A stretch of DNA of 54,618 bases from a virus. Under the pieces are notes generated by a model. That model was not told the DNA's origin and did not search any database. It saw only the letters and a program-made list of their open reading frames with translations. The stretch's first letter is position 1. The number at the start of each line of letters is the position of its first letter. Location of the stretch: positions 1 through 54,618 of IMG/VR virus record IMGVR_UViG_3300025759_000009; one strand, 5' to 3'. A program made the position numbers and the translations under genes. Positions 6,376 through 11,914 of this stretch are shown in pieces.

Positions 6376-6420
6376 TTGACGTGCCTATATGGCATGGGTA
6401 TATATGGGACATCTAGTAAA
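6376..6420 (+). promoter_or_regulatory. Early rightward promoter with shared leader (copy 1)
   Basis: TTGACG (6376-6381), 17 bases, TATATA (6399-6404), TGGGAC, then ATCTAGTAAA (6411-6420) and the ribosome site CGGAG. The expected start of transcription falls at or next to ATCTAGTA. Confidence 0.85.
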
Positions 6421-6434
6421 ACGGAGTATATGAC

Positions 6435-6860
6435 ATGACCAACGAAAACATCAGAACCCGCATCTTGCGCGACTTAGATGGTGACTTAACCACGGACAGC
6501 AACCACGCGACACGCCGTATGTTTCGCTGCTGGTTGGATGGTTCTTATTTGGGCGAGGATCACTACCGCTCTAATGTAGAATTCATCAAGGGTAATAGCC
6601 ATGACCGCAAAGCCATGCGGCGTTTTATTATTAGTGAGTTCGTGAAGTACATTGCACACGATGCACATTGTTCAGCAAGTTACGCGCAAAAAGTTATCGT
6701 TGAGCGGTTCAGCAAGGACTATCTGAATATGCTAAACGATGTCTTGATTGATGAGGCGATTGAGTTTGGCGCGGAGCATAGTTCGCAGTCTATGGATGAT
6801 CTGCGAGCTTTGGGCGTTGTCAAAGTTATTTTTACTCCTGTTAATACGGGGGCCGCGTGA
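6435..6860 (+). CDS. Uncharacterised early protein (141 aa)
   Basis: It is the first gene of the rightward operon, directly behind the strongest promoter seen here. The sequence is mixed alpha/beta, with DHYRSNVEFIKG, a helix HDRKAMRRFIISEFVKYI and an acidic middle. No family was recognised. Its position suggests an early host-takeover or regulatory role. Confidence 0.75.
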   Translation: MTNENIRTRILRDLDGDLTTDSNHATRRMFRCWLDGSYLGEDHYRSNVEFIKGNSHDRKAMRRFIISEFVKYIAHDAHCSASYAQKVIVERFSKDYLNMLNDVLIDEAIEFGAEHSSQSMDDLRALGVVKVIFTPVNTGAA

Positions 6861-7087
6861 TGCTGAAGGATAGACGCAAGCAATGGCAGAAAGACTGCAT
6901 CAACTATAGCTGGTCCCGTTGTGGCACTGTTGCGACTGAGCGTGGTTATAGCACTGATCTACGTTTAAAGCGCGTTAATGCGATGCTTGAGGCTGACGAT
7001 CACCAAGCCTCATTCACTTGGTACAATGAGGAGCTTTCGGCGCGTCACGTTGATCGCCCCGCGTCTGAATATAAGGAGGCTGCATGA
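6860..7087 (+). CDS. Small basic uncharacterised protein (75 aa)
   Basis: The ATG at 6860 overlaps the preceding stop (TGATG). The start MLKDRRKQWQKDCINYSWSRCG is strongly basic. The following gene starts inside its stop codon (ATGA). No family was recognised; the coupled translation supports it. Confidence 0.65.
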   Translation: MLKDRRKQWQKDCINYSWSRCGTVATERGYSTDLRLKRVNAMLEADDHQASFTWYNEELSARHVDRPASEYKEAA

Positions 7088-7488
7088 TGCTTTACATGGC
7101 ATATGGAATGAACACGAACAGGGACGCGATGGCAAATCGCTGCCCGAAGGCCAAACCATTGGGCGGGTTTTACCTGCCCGACACGCGGCTAGTCTTTCGA
7201 GGCGTTGCTGATATTGTGCCCGATCCAGATTATATCTGCCCCGTTGTTTTGTGGGAGATCACGCACGATTGTTTGCGTGCTCTTGACAGGTTGGAGGGTT
7301 ATCCGACTTTATACAATCGGCGCAAAGTTAACTGTGGCTGGCTTGTATATGAGATTAATGACAAAACCCGAACAAGTCCCCCGACTGGTGGGTATTACAA
7401 GATGATCGAGGACGGCTACAAAGAGTTCGGGTTAGACGACTATTGTTTGCGCCGTGCTTTATCCGAAGCTGAGGAGGTTGCGGCATGA
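7084..7488 (+). CDS. Gamma-glutamylcyclotransferase-like (GGCT/AIG2) protein
   Basis: The 134 residues match the cyclotransferase fold: YMAYGMNTN at 4-12 corresponds to the YGSN substrate loop, then GGFYLPDTRLVF, and LDRLEGYPTLYNR at 67-79, in which Glu71 is the likely catalytic base. Such enzymes release 5-oxoproline from gamma-glutamyl amines or peptides. Met9 replaces the usual Ser of YGSN. It sits in a chain of ATGA overlaps in the early operon. The phage also encodes an amidoligase, and such pairs have been noted in predicted peptide-tagging systems. Confidence 0.8.
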   Translation: MMLYMAYGMNTNRDAMANRCPKAKPLGGFYLPDTRLVFRGVADIVPDPDYICPVVLWEITHDCLRALDRLEGYPTLYNRRKVNCGWLVYEINDKTRTSPPTGGYYKMIEDGYKEFGLDDYCLRRALSEAEEVAA

Positions 7489-7787
7489 GTTACACAGCAA
7501 GAGTTTTAGGAATTACTGTTCACGAGTGGGGAGAAGAAGGACAAGGCGCTCTTGTTTGCAACAAGGGCGGCTATCGTATCGGGGAGTTCCCGACATTACA
7601 GGCCGCGCTTTTCGAGGTTCGCGACCAATTCGAAGACTATGTGGTCAACGAGAATGGTTTTATTCAAACGTCATTGATTGAGGACGCTGATTCATACCCC
7701 GACCCGAAGGGCGACTATATCGCTGACTATGACATTATCATTGAGCGCGTGGAGCGTGTAGGAGCAGAGGAGCTAGAAGCGGCATGA
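7485..7787 (+). CDS. Uncharacterised acidic early protein (100 aa)
   Basis: It overlaps its neighbours on both sides by ATGA. It begins MSYTARVLGITVHEWGEEGQ and continues with an ALVCNKGGYRIGEFPTLQAAL segment and an acidic tail (YIADYDIIIERVERV). It is probably a small alpha/beta fold; function unknown. Confidence 0.65.
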   Translation: MSYTARVLGITVHEWGEEGQGALVCNKGGYRIGEFPTLQAALFEVRDQFEDYVVNENGFIQTSLIEDADSYPDPKGDYIADYDIIIERVERVGAEELEAA

Positions 7788-7972
7788 GGTTTTTACAACA
7801 AACTGACATTGACGGCGGGGTGTATTTACTCCCTGCCGCGCAAGTGTCGATTACCGAAACTGAGCTTGAGTGGCTGATTGAGGGCTTAGATGCGCTTATT
7901 CTGCCCGATAGATCGAAACGCATTAAGCGTGCGCTTAAACGTGCGCTTGGTGAAATTGAAGGGGCGGCGTGA
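7784..7972 (+). CDS. Small protein with weak IS66 Orf2-like C-terminal similarity (62 aa)
   Basis: GGVYLLPAAQVSITETELEWLIEGLD resembles the C-terminal end of IS66 accessory (Orf2/TnpB) proteins, which may be chance. The C-terminal third is a basic helix with two RALKRAL-like repeats. No transposon is nearby. It is coupled to both neighbours. Confidence 0.55.
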   Translation: MRFLQQTDIDGGVYLLPAAQVSITETELEWLIEGLDALILPDRSKRIKRALKRALGEIEGAA

Positions 7973-8118
7973 TGGATAAGAAAGATTTATTTATTGCGAT
8001 GCTTGAGGAGATGGATCGCGATTTAAAGAGCATTGATTGGCAGGATGTTTTCATTGCTATTGCTTGCTTTGCTCTTGTTGGTCTTTGGATTGCTGGCGTT
8101 TCTGCTGGCTGGTTTTAG
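7972..8118 (+). CDS. Small single-pass membrane protein (48 aa)
   Basis: The ATG overlaps the preceding stop (TGATG). The protein runs MDKKDLFIAMLEEMDRDLKS, then a hydrophobic stretch at about 26-46 (VFIAIACFALVGLWIAGVSA) and ends in GWF. A short charged cytoplasmic part and one transmembrane helix would suit a membrane-targeted early inhibitor, but the function is unknown. Confidence 0.65.
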   Translation: MDKKDLFIAMLEEMDRDLKSIDWQDVFIAIACFALVGLWIAGVSAGWF

Positions 8119-8128
8119 GAGAGATAGC

Positions 8129-8338
8129 ATGACTAAAAAAAGAACATATAAAGTTTGGACTGAGTACGATGACAAGACCCTTGATGATTTGAGGCGCAAG
8201 AATGTTTCTATTCGGCATATTGCTGGGATTTTAGGGAGGACTGAATCTTCTATCAACAATCGCCTTGCTTTTTTCAAGCCTCTTGATCCGCCCGAGGTTA
8301 AAAAGAAATCTTGGCTTGATTGGATTATGGGCAGATAA
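8129..8338 (+). CDS. Small helix-turn-helix (SANT/Myb-like) DNA-binding protein
   Basis: The start at 8129 (MTKKRTYKVW) has a GGAGAG site; a longer frame upstream would run through the membrane protein gene out of frame. YKVWTEYDDKTLDDLRRKNVSIRHIAGILGRTESSINNRL is the classic Trp-anchored three-helix domain with a recognition helix near residues 35-45. It is the last gene before a terminator and is a candidate regulator for the motif arrays. Confidence 0.7.
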   Translation: MTKKRTYKVWTEYDDKTLDDLRRKNVSIRHIAGILGRTESSINNRLAFFKPLDPPEVKKKSWLDWIMGR

Positions 8339-8339
8339 A

Positions 8340-8367
8340 AGAGGGGCGGTTTTTCCGCCCTTCTTTA
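8340..8367 (+). terminator. Intrinsic terminator of the first early operon
   Basis: GGGCGG and CCGCCC form a 6-bp stem around TTTTT, followed by TTCTTT, directly after the stop at 8338. Confidence 0.9.
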
Positions 8368-8374
8368 TGTTTGC

Positions 8375-8495
8375 AACCCGAACAAGTGTGCGATATGTAT
8401 AAGGGGCAGGTATCGCTGAGTCTGTGCGTATTCTTGGCGATAAACTCCCCCCCCGCCCGGCTAGGATTCGCACTGCAACGGCGGGGGTTTTTTTG
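8375..8495 (+). ncRNA. Possible small RNA between two terminators
   Basis: This non-coding stretch starts with an AACCCGAACAAG word, has a perfect GCGATA/TATCGC stem (8390-8395 with 8411-8416) and ends in a second, very strong terminator. No convincing promoter was found, so it may be just a double terminator. Conservation of the stem would decide. Confidence 0.3.
8450..8494 (+). terminator. Second intrinsic terminator
   Basis: CCCCCGCC (8450-8457) pairs with GGCGGGGG (8480-8487), followed by TTTTTTT. The loop is 22 bases. Confidence 0.85.
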
Positions 8496-8567
8496 TGCGT
8501 TCTATGACAAAACGGATTTAAATCCCGATTATAATCCGCCCCGAACATAATTTTTCTTATTTAACTA

Positions 8568-8611
8568 TTGACCCAAATCATAAGATTTGTTATGTAGGGT
8601 TATCTAGTAAA
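8568..8611 (+). promoter_or_regulatory. Second rightward promoter with shared leader (copy 2)
   Basis: TTGACC (8568-8573), 17 bases, TATGTA (8591-8596), GGGTT, ATCTAGTAA (8602-8610), then ATGGAG as ribosome site before 8627. It restarts transcription after the two terminators. Confidence 0.85.
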
Positions 8612-8626
8612 CAATGGAGAATTATC

Positions 8627-9028
8627 ATGGGATTAGATATGTATCTGACGGGCGACAAGTACACGCCTTCTTTTGGTGACAACAAGCGCGAGGTTGTTGA
8701 TGGCTATGAGGTTGAGGGCTTGCGTCTAAAGCTGGCTTACTGGCGTAAGCACTGGGCTTTGCACAATTACATTGAGGATCATTACGACTCCAACGACGAC
8801 CACAGGTTTTATCTTGAGAGTGATGACTTGCGGGACATTGCCAACGCTGTTGAGGGTGGCAAGTTGGTTGACCCGAATGATCTTGATGAGATGCCGAGCT
8901 ACCGCAGCGTTTATGCTCATTGGCGCGAACCCGAACAAGTTCGTGAAACTGTCAATGCGCTGCGCAAAGCTGCTGACTGGGTTGATGGCGGGGATTGGCG
9001 TTCTGTTGAATATGTAGGGAGTTGGTAG
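8627..9028 (+). CDS. MGLDMYL-family phage protein (133 aa)
   Basis: It begins MGLDMYLTGDKY and contains LAYWRKHWALHNYIE, features I recall from a widespread phage and bacterial family of unknown function. It is the first gene behind the second early promoter. The C-terminal half is helical and acidic. An in-gene copy of AACCCGAACAAG occurs at 8928. Confidence 0.75.
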   Translation: MGLDMYLTGDKYTPSFGDNKREVVDGYEVEGLRLKLAYWRKHWALHNYIEDHYDSNDDHRFYLESDDLRDIANAVEGGKLVDPNDLDEMPSYRSVYAHWREPEQVRETVNALRKAADWVDGGDWRSVEYVGSW

Positions 9029-9029
9029 G

Positions 9030-9236
9030 ATGAGTAAGATGGGAAATTATGTTGTGAGTTTGCAAGAAAGCGCGATGATGCCGTGCCCCGACTGCGATGG
9101 TGATGGCGTTGTGGCTGTTGAAGTCCCGAAGCCACATTCACCGAGCCGCGATATTGGCGAGCTTTACGAGGAGTTGCATCATTGTGAGCTTTGCGATGGC
9201 TTGGGAGAGATTGAGCGGGAGGACGAAGATGAGTGA
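9030..9236 (+). CDS. DnaJ-type zinc-knuckle protein (68 aa)
   Basis: Two CxxC pairs followed by glycines, CPDCDGDG at 19-26 and CELCDGLGEIE at about 52-62, match half of a DnaJ zinc-finger domain. Such domains bind zinc and unfolded peptide. There is no J domain, so it is a stand-alone zinc knuckle that may act as adaptor. The gene ends in the next start. Confidence 0.75.
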   Translation: MSKMGNYVVSLQESAMMPCPDCDGDGVVAVEVPKPHSPSRDIGELYEELHHCELCDGLGEIEREDEDE

Positions 9237-9297
9237 GCGTGAGATGGACAAGATGTTGGACGATGTTTTTCGCAAGGTATTTGGAGAGCTATGGTGA
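9229..9297 (+). CDS. Very small ORF (22 aa)
   Basis: The reading frame MSEREMDKMLDDVFRKVFGELW starts seven bases after a GGGAGG site, overlaps the stop of the zinc-knuckle gene and ends inside the next start. It would form one amphipathic helix. It could be a real micropeptide or only a coupling leader. Confidence 0.45.
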   Translation: MSEREMDKMLDDVFRKVFGELW

Positions 9298-9584
9298 TGG
9301 AGAAACCGACATTCCGCTACTTGCTGGATCGTTTGGACGAGGTGAAAACGCAGTCTGATCTGGACAGGATTAAGGACGAGGTTGAGGGTCTTTTGCCCCT
9401 TGATCGTTTCGAGGGTGAAGAGAAGGGCTTTGATGTGCTGGGCGCGATTGACGATGTTAAGCGCGATTACATTAGTAGAGCCTTGAAGAAAGCCCCGACA
9501 TTGCACGAGGCGGCAGATTTGCTTGGGCTAAAGAGCTATCAGGTTCTTGTAAATTGGATGAAGAAGCTAGGGGTAAGCAAGTGA
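9291..9584 (+). CDS. Fis-type helix-turn-helix protein (97 aa)
   Basis: The C-terminal half, YISRALKKAPTLHEAADLLGL followed by YQVLVNWMKKLGV, matches the Fis/NtrC C-terminal DNA-binding helix-turn-helix. The N-terminal half is a charged helical pair (RYLLDRLDEVKTQSDLDRIKDEVEGLL). The start may be 9291 or 9297. It is a candidate early-to-late regulator. Confidence 0.75.
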   Translation: MVMEKPTFRYLLDRLDEVKTQSDLDRIKDEVEGLLPLDRFEGEEKGFDVLGAIDDVKRDYISRALKKAPTLHEAADLLGLKSYQVLVNWMKKLGVSK

Positions 9585-9823
9585 TTGAGTTCTTTACTGC
9601 GTTGCTTATTGATTACACCTTGCAGGGCAACAAGATGAGGACAACTGTTTGGTTTGAAACTGAGCGCCATTGTCAGGAGGTCATGGATCGGAACATTGCA
9701 GAGCCTTTGTACAATTACTTGTACGCGCTTTATGGAAATGACATGATGATGACGTGTTATGTATCGGAGGAAGTATCTCATGATTTGGTTAGGCCAAAAC
9801 TTAGACCGAAGGGTTTGAAATGA
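9581..9823 (+). CDS. Small uncharacterised protein, GTG start (80 aa)
   Basis: The GTG at 9581 overlaps the preceding stop (GTGA) and follows GGGGTAAG, so it is preferred to an upstream ATG in the same frame. The protein is VIEFFTALLIDYTLQGNKM then an alpha/beta stretch rich in Met and Tyr (YGNDMMMTCYV). Unrecognised. Confidence 0.6.
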   Translation: MIEFFTALLIDYTLQGNKMRTTVWFETERHCQEVMDRNIAEPLYNYLYALYGNDMMMTCYVSEEVSHDLVRPKLRPKGLK

Positions 9824-10029
9824 GCTTGAGTCCAGAAAAAACGGAGAGGATCATTAGTGATCTTCTCCAAGAGTTGCCCGAGAAGTTTTCTTTGTCTGAC
9901 TCGCGCAACTTAGTTTGCGAACTTTTGTTCGGGTTAGGTATAAATCCAGATGATTTGCCTGTCTTTTTGCTGCTTGTTGTTGATGCTTACATGGGAGACC
10001 GCGCAGTTGATCGGATGAAAGAAAGGTGA
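9820..10029 (+). CDS. Small acidic helical protein (69 aa)
   Basis: It overlaps the previous gene by ATGA. MSLSPEKTERIISDLLQELPEKF is followed by CELLFGLGINPDDLPVFLLLVVDAYMG, a hydrophobic helical part. Within it, at 9918-9931, lies a perfect CGAAC-TTTT-GTTCG motif. Function unknown. Confidence 0.6.
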   Translation: MSLSPEKTERIISDLLQELPEKFSLSDSRNLVCELLFGLGINPDDLPVFLLLVVDAYMGDRAVDRMKER

Positions 10030-10061
10030 TATAACCCGAATAAGTTTACTTGGAGATCGTC

Positions 10062-10817
10062 ATGACCCCTTCCCCATTCGCAAATTCGATTCGGCCTCTT
10101 CAGGCTCGAACTATGGAAGTTAGAGCGGGTGACTCTGCTTATGATCCACGAAATCAGGGAATTATGGGGTCACTGATGTCGCAATTTTCTCGACCCGCTC
10201 CAGTTGCGGCGCAACCCATCAACCCATTCGAGGGCAACGAGCAGTATCAGGCGTTGATGGAGTATCAGAAGTCTATATCCCCACAGCAGGAGCAGCTTGA
10301 TCGTTTGAACGAGTTACGCACATCATTTGAGGGCACTGGTGGATACAAGGATTATCGCATTCAGCAGATGGAACAGCAGATGCAACGTATGCGTCAGCAA
10401 CCCCGAATGGGAATGGGGCTTGGCGGTATGCGCCCGACTGGCATGGGAATGTTTGGCGGGTTTCCACAGCAACCACAGCGCCAATTTGGTCAGATGCCGA
10501 TGCTTCAGCCTATGGTAACACCGCGTGGTGGATACAATCAGTATCAAAACCAGTTCGGCGCTATGGGATACAACCAGCCACAGCAAAATCCATATCAGCA
10601 GCAACCGTATCAGCAGCAGCAGTATGGCATGATGGGCGGTTATCAGCAGAATCCGTATCAACAGATGCGTCCGCAGCCACAGCAGTTTGGCGGTTACGGC
10701 ATGGGTCAAAGCATGGGTGGATATGGCGGCTATGGCGGTATGCAAAATTATTACGCGCCGCAGCAATACGGTCAACAAAACATGGGTCAACCCCAACAAT
10801 TCGGTAGAATGTATTAA
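10062..10817 (+). CDS. Prion-like Gln/Met/Gly/Tyr-rich disordered protein (251 aa)
   Basis: The ATG at 10062 follows TTGGAG; an in-frame TTG lies 12 bases upstream. Residues about 1-110 are mixed, with a coiled-coil-like QQMEQQMQRMRQQ; from about 120 to the end the chain is almost only Q, M, G, Y, N, P and F, with repeats such as NPYQQQPYQQQQYG and GGYGGYGG. That composition is typical of prion-like, phase-separating chains. It is the last gene of the rightward early operon, which argues against a plain virion protein. It is also odd that no acidic or basic residues occur for long stretches. Confidence 0.75.
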   Translation: MTPSPFANSIRPLQARTMEVRAGDSAYDPRNQGIMGSLMSQFSRPAPVAAQPINPFEGNEQYQALMEYQKSISPQQEQLDRLNELRTSFEGTGGYKDYRIQQMEQQMQRMRQQPRMGMGLGGMRPTGMGMFGGFPQQPQRQFGQMPMLQPMVTPRGGYNQYQNQFGAMGYNQPQQNPYQQQPYQQQQYGMMGGYQQNPYQQMRPQPQQFGGYGMGQSMGGYGGYGGMQNYYAPQQYGQQNMGQPQQFGRMY

Positions 10818-10839
10818 ATTTTTTTGTTAAAGTTTTTGC

Positions 10840-10938
10840 GCGGATGACTTTATATTAACAATCGCTTACACGGGGTGTAGTTGTTGTTGGTTCGTGCTAC
10901 CAAATTGCGCCACCAGTTTAACTGTCACGGTCATCCGC
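10840..10938. ncRNA. Cloverleaf-like structured RNA candidate between convergent operons
   Basis: A perfect 9-bp stem (GCGGATGAC 10840-10848 with GTCATCCGC 10930-10938) closes three hairpins: 10866-10880 (6 bp, GGG loop), 10887-10903 (TTGGT/ACCAA with a 7-base loop) and 10914-10924 (4 bp, TTA loop). The layout is tRNA-like, but there is no T-arm GGTTCGA, the loop lacks U33 and the spacing is wrong for a working tRNA. It has no ORF, and either strand could be transcribed by read-through. It may be a tRNA mimic, a transcript-end stabiliser or chance. Confidence 0.45.
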
Positions 10939-10945
10939 ACGATAA

Positions 10946-11098
10946 TTATATTACAGTAAGTTTACAGACCGCGCATTTCTGCACGATCTTTTTTTCTTCT
11001 ATTAGCAAGTCTTGCAGAGGTAGAGCGCATTTAGGGCATAGGTTTTGTTCCAAAAGTTTTTGAAACATTCCCTCTTCCTGTAGCTCTATCTTTTTCAT
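10946..11098 (-). CDS. Small zinc-ribbon protein (50 aa)
   Basis: The ATG overlaps the stop of the preceding gene (ATGA). The protein is MKKIELQEEGMFQKLLEQN, then CPKC at 21-24 and CAVC at 42-45, a four-cysteine zinc site with a short helix between. It is the last gene of the leftward replication block. Such tiny zinc ribbons in phages often modify host transcription, but that is inference. Confidence 0.7.
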   Translation of the reverse strand: MKKIELQEEGMFQKLLEQNLCPKCALPLQDLLIEEKKIVQKCAVCKLTVI

Positions 11099-11418
11099 TT
11101 CTCTGTTTCTCTTGGCAGATTATATCTGTTTTTTACCTGCGTTACAGCTTGGTGAGATTTGCCAAGTATGTCAGAGATTTCTGCTACGGTCATGCCTTTT
11201 ATGAGCATTTTGTTTATAACTTTGGCATTTTCGGATAGAGCCAGCTTTGGTGCTCCACCCATCTTTCCGAATTTTCCTGCATTATGTCCGTTTTTTGCTT
11301 GAGGTGATGGCATAATTTTTGGGTTTGCAATTCTGTCGATTTTGTTTTGTCGATCCCAAGCCCTTTTGTATATGTCTTGATACTTATCTATTTGCCACTG
11401 TTTAGGTTTCTGATTCAT
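11095..11418 (-). CDS. Helix-turn-helix DNA-binding protein (107 aa)
   Basis: MTVAEISDILGKSHQAVTQVKNRYNL near the C-terminus is a clear helix-turn-helix. The N-terminal part is basic and rich in Trp, Lys and Gln, and the middle carries AGKFGKMGGAP, a flexible linker. The ATG at 11418 is better spaced from AAGG than the one at 11424. It overlaps the genes on both sides and may regulate this block. Confidence 0.7.
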   Translation of the reverse strand: MNQKPKQWQIDKYQDIYKRAWDRQNKIDRIANPKIMPSPQAKNGHNAGKFGKMGGAPKLALSENAKVINKMLIKGMTVAEISDILGKSHQAVTQVKNRYNLPRETEK

Positions 11419-11581
11419 TTTCATCTACCTTTTCAAGTTTTCTTTCTAGTATGTCGATCAGAGCCTCTATTTCTTCCATTTGCTGTTTAACCATATGGTT
11501 ATTGTTATTTAAGGCTCTGACCTTAGATGTGTTTACGCACCGCTTTATGCGGTTAAGCACTGTAATGGCGTCTACGTCCAT
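11402..11581 (-). CDS. Small coiled-coil protein (59 aa)
   Basis: It reads MDVDAITVLNRIKRCVNTSK, then an Asn run and MVKQQMEEIEALIDILERKLEKVDE, a heptad-rich helix. Its start overlaps the end of the DUF3846-like gene by 10 bases and its end overlaps the helix-turn-helix gene. It may dimerise; function unknown. Confidence 0.6.
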   Translation of the reverse strand: MDVDAITVLNRIKRCVNTSKVRALNNNNHMVKQQMEEIEALIDILERKLEKVDENESET

Positions 11582-11799
11582 TTCGCAGACCCTTTTAGAA
11601 TCACAACGTCACCAACAATCCCAGTGCCGCATAGTTCTGTAGCCTCTTTGTTGAAGGGCATTCCTCTAAGCAATCCCTCTTCATTAACAAGGACTTGAAT
11701 TTCTGTGTCAATTGGCGACCGAACCATTTCGACCAAGCCACCGACCAGTTCTTGCGCCTTTTCGAGTGTCGGCGCTTCTTTTTCAAATACATGAATCAT
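11572..11799 (-). CDS. DUF3846-like protein (75 aa)
   Basis: VGGLVEMV, VNEEGLLRGMPFNKEATEL and GIVGDVVIL follow the DUF3846 pattern (a Gly-Gly strand, NEEG...N..A, and a final GD). These small proteins are common in phages and plasmids and lack a firm function. The start follows AAAGGAG. It is the first gene of a separate short leftward transcript. Confidence 0.75.
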   Translation of the reverse strand: MIHVFEKEAPTLEKAQELVGGLVEMVRSPIDTEIQVLVNEEGLLRGMPFNKEATELCGTGIVGDVVILKGSAKWT

Positions 11800-11914
11800 G
11801 TTGTTCTCCTTTTTGTAGATATGGGATTATTACCATTTAGTCCCAGAGTAATCAAGCGAAAAGTTAACCGGGTACATAATCCAATTAACTTTTTAACCCG
11901 AACAAATTGTCGGG
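11800..11914 (-). promoter_or_regulatory. Control gap with TGGGA inverted repeat and AACCCGAACAA palindrome
   Basis: TGGGA (11822-11826) and TCCCA (11841-11845) form an inverted repeat just upstream of the ribosome site. A gapped palindrome, AACCCGA...TCGGGTT, spans 11895-11916 and overlaps the stop codon of the primase-helicase. A promoter is likely here (TTAACT or TTGATT with TACTCT) but is not clear. Confidence 0.5.

Noticed and set aside
8450-8494. Partial tRNA suggested by GGATTCG near the terminator loop
   Set aside because: No acceptor stem, D-arm or anticodon arm fits; the stem is a plain terminator.
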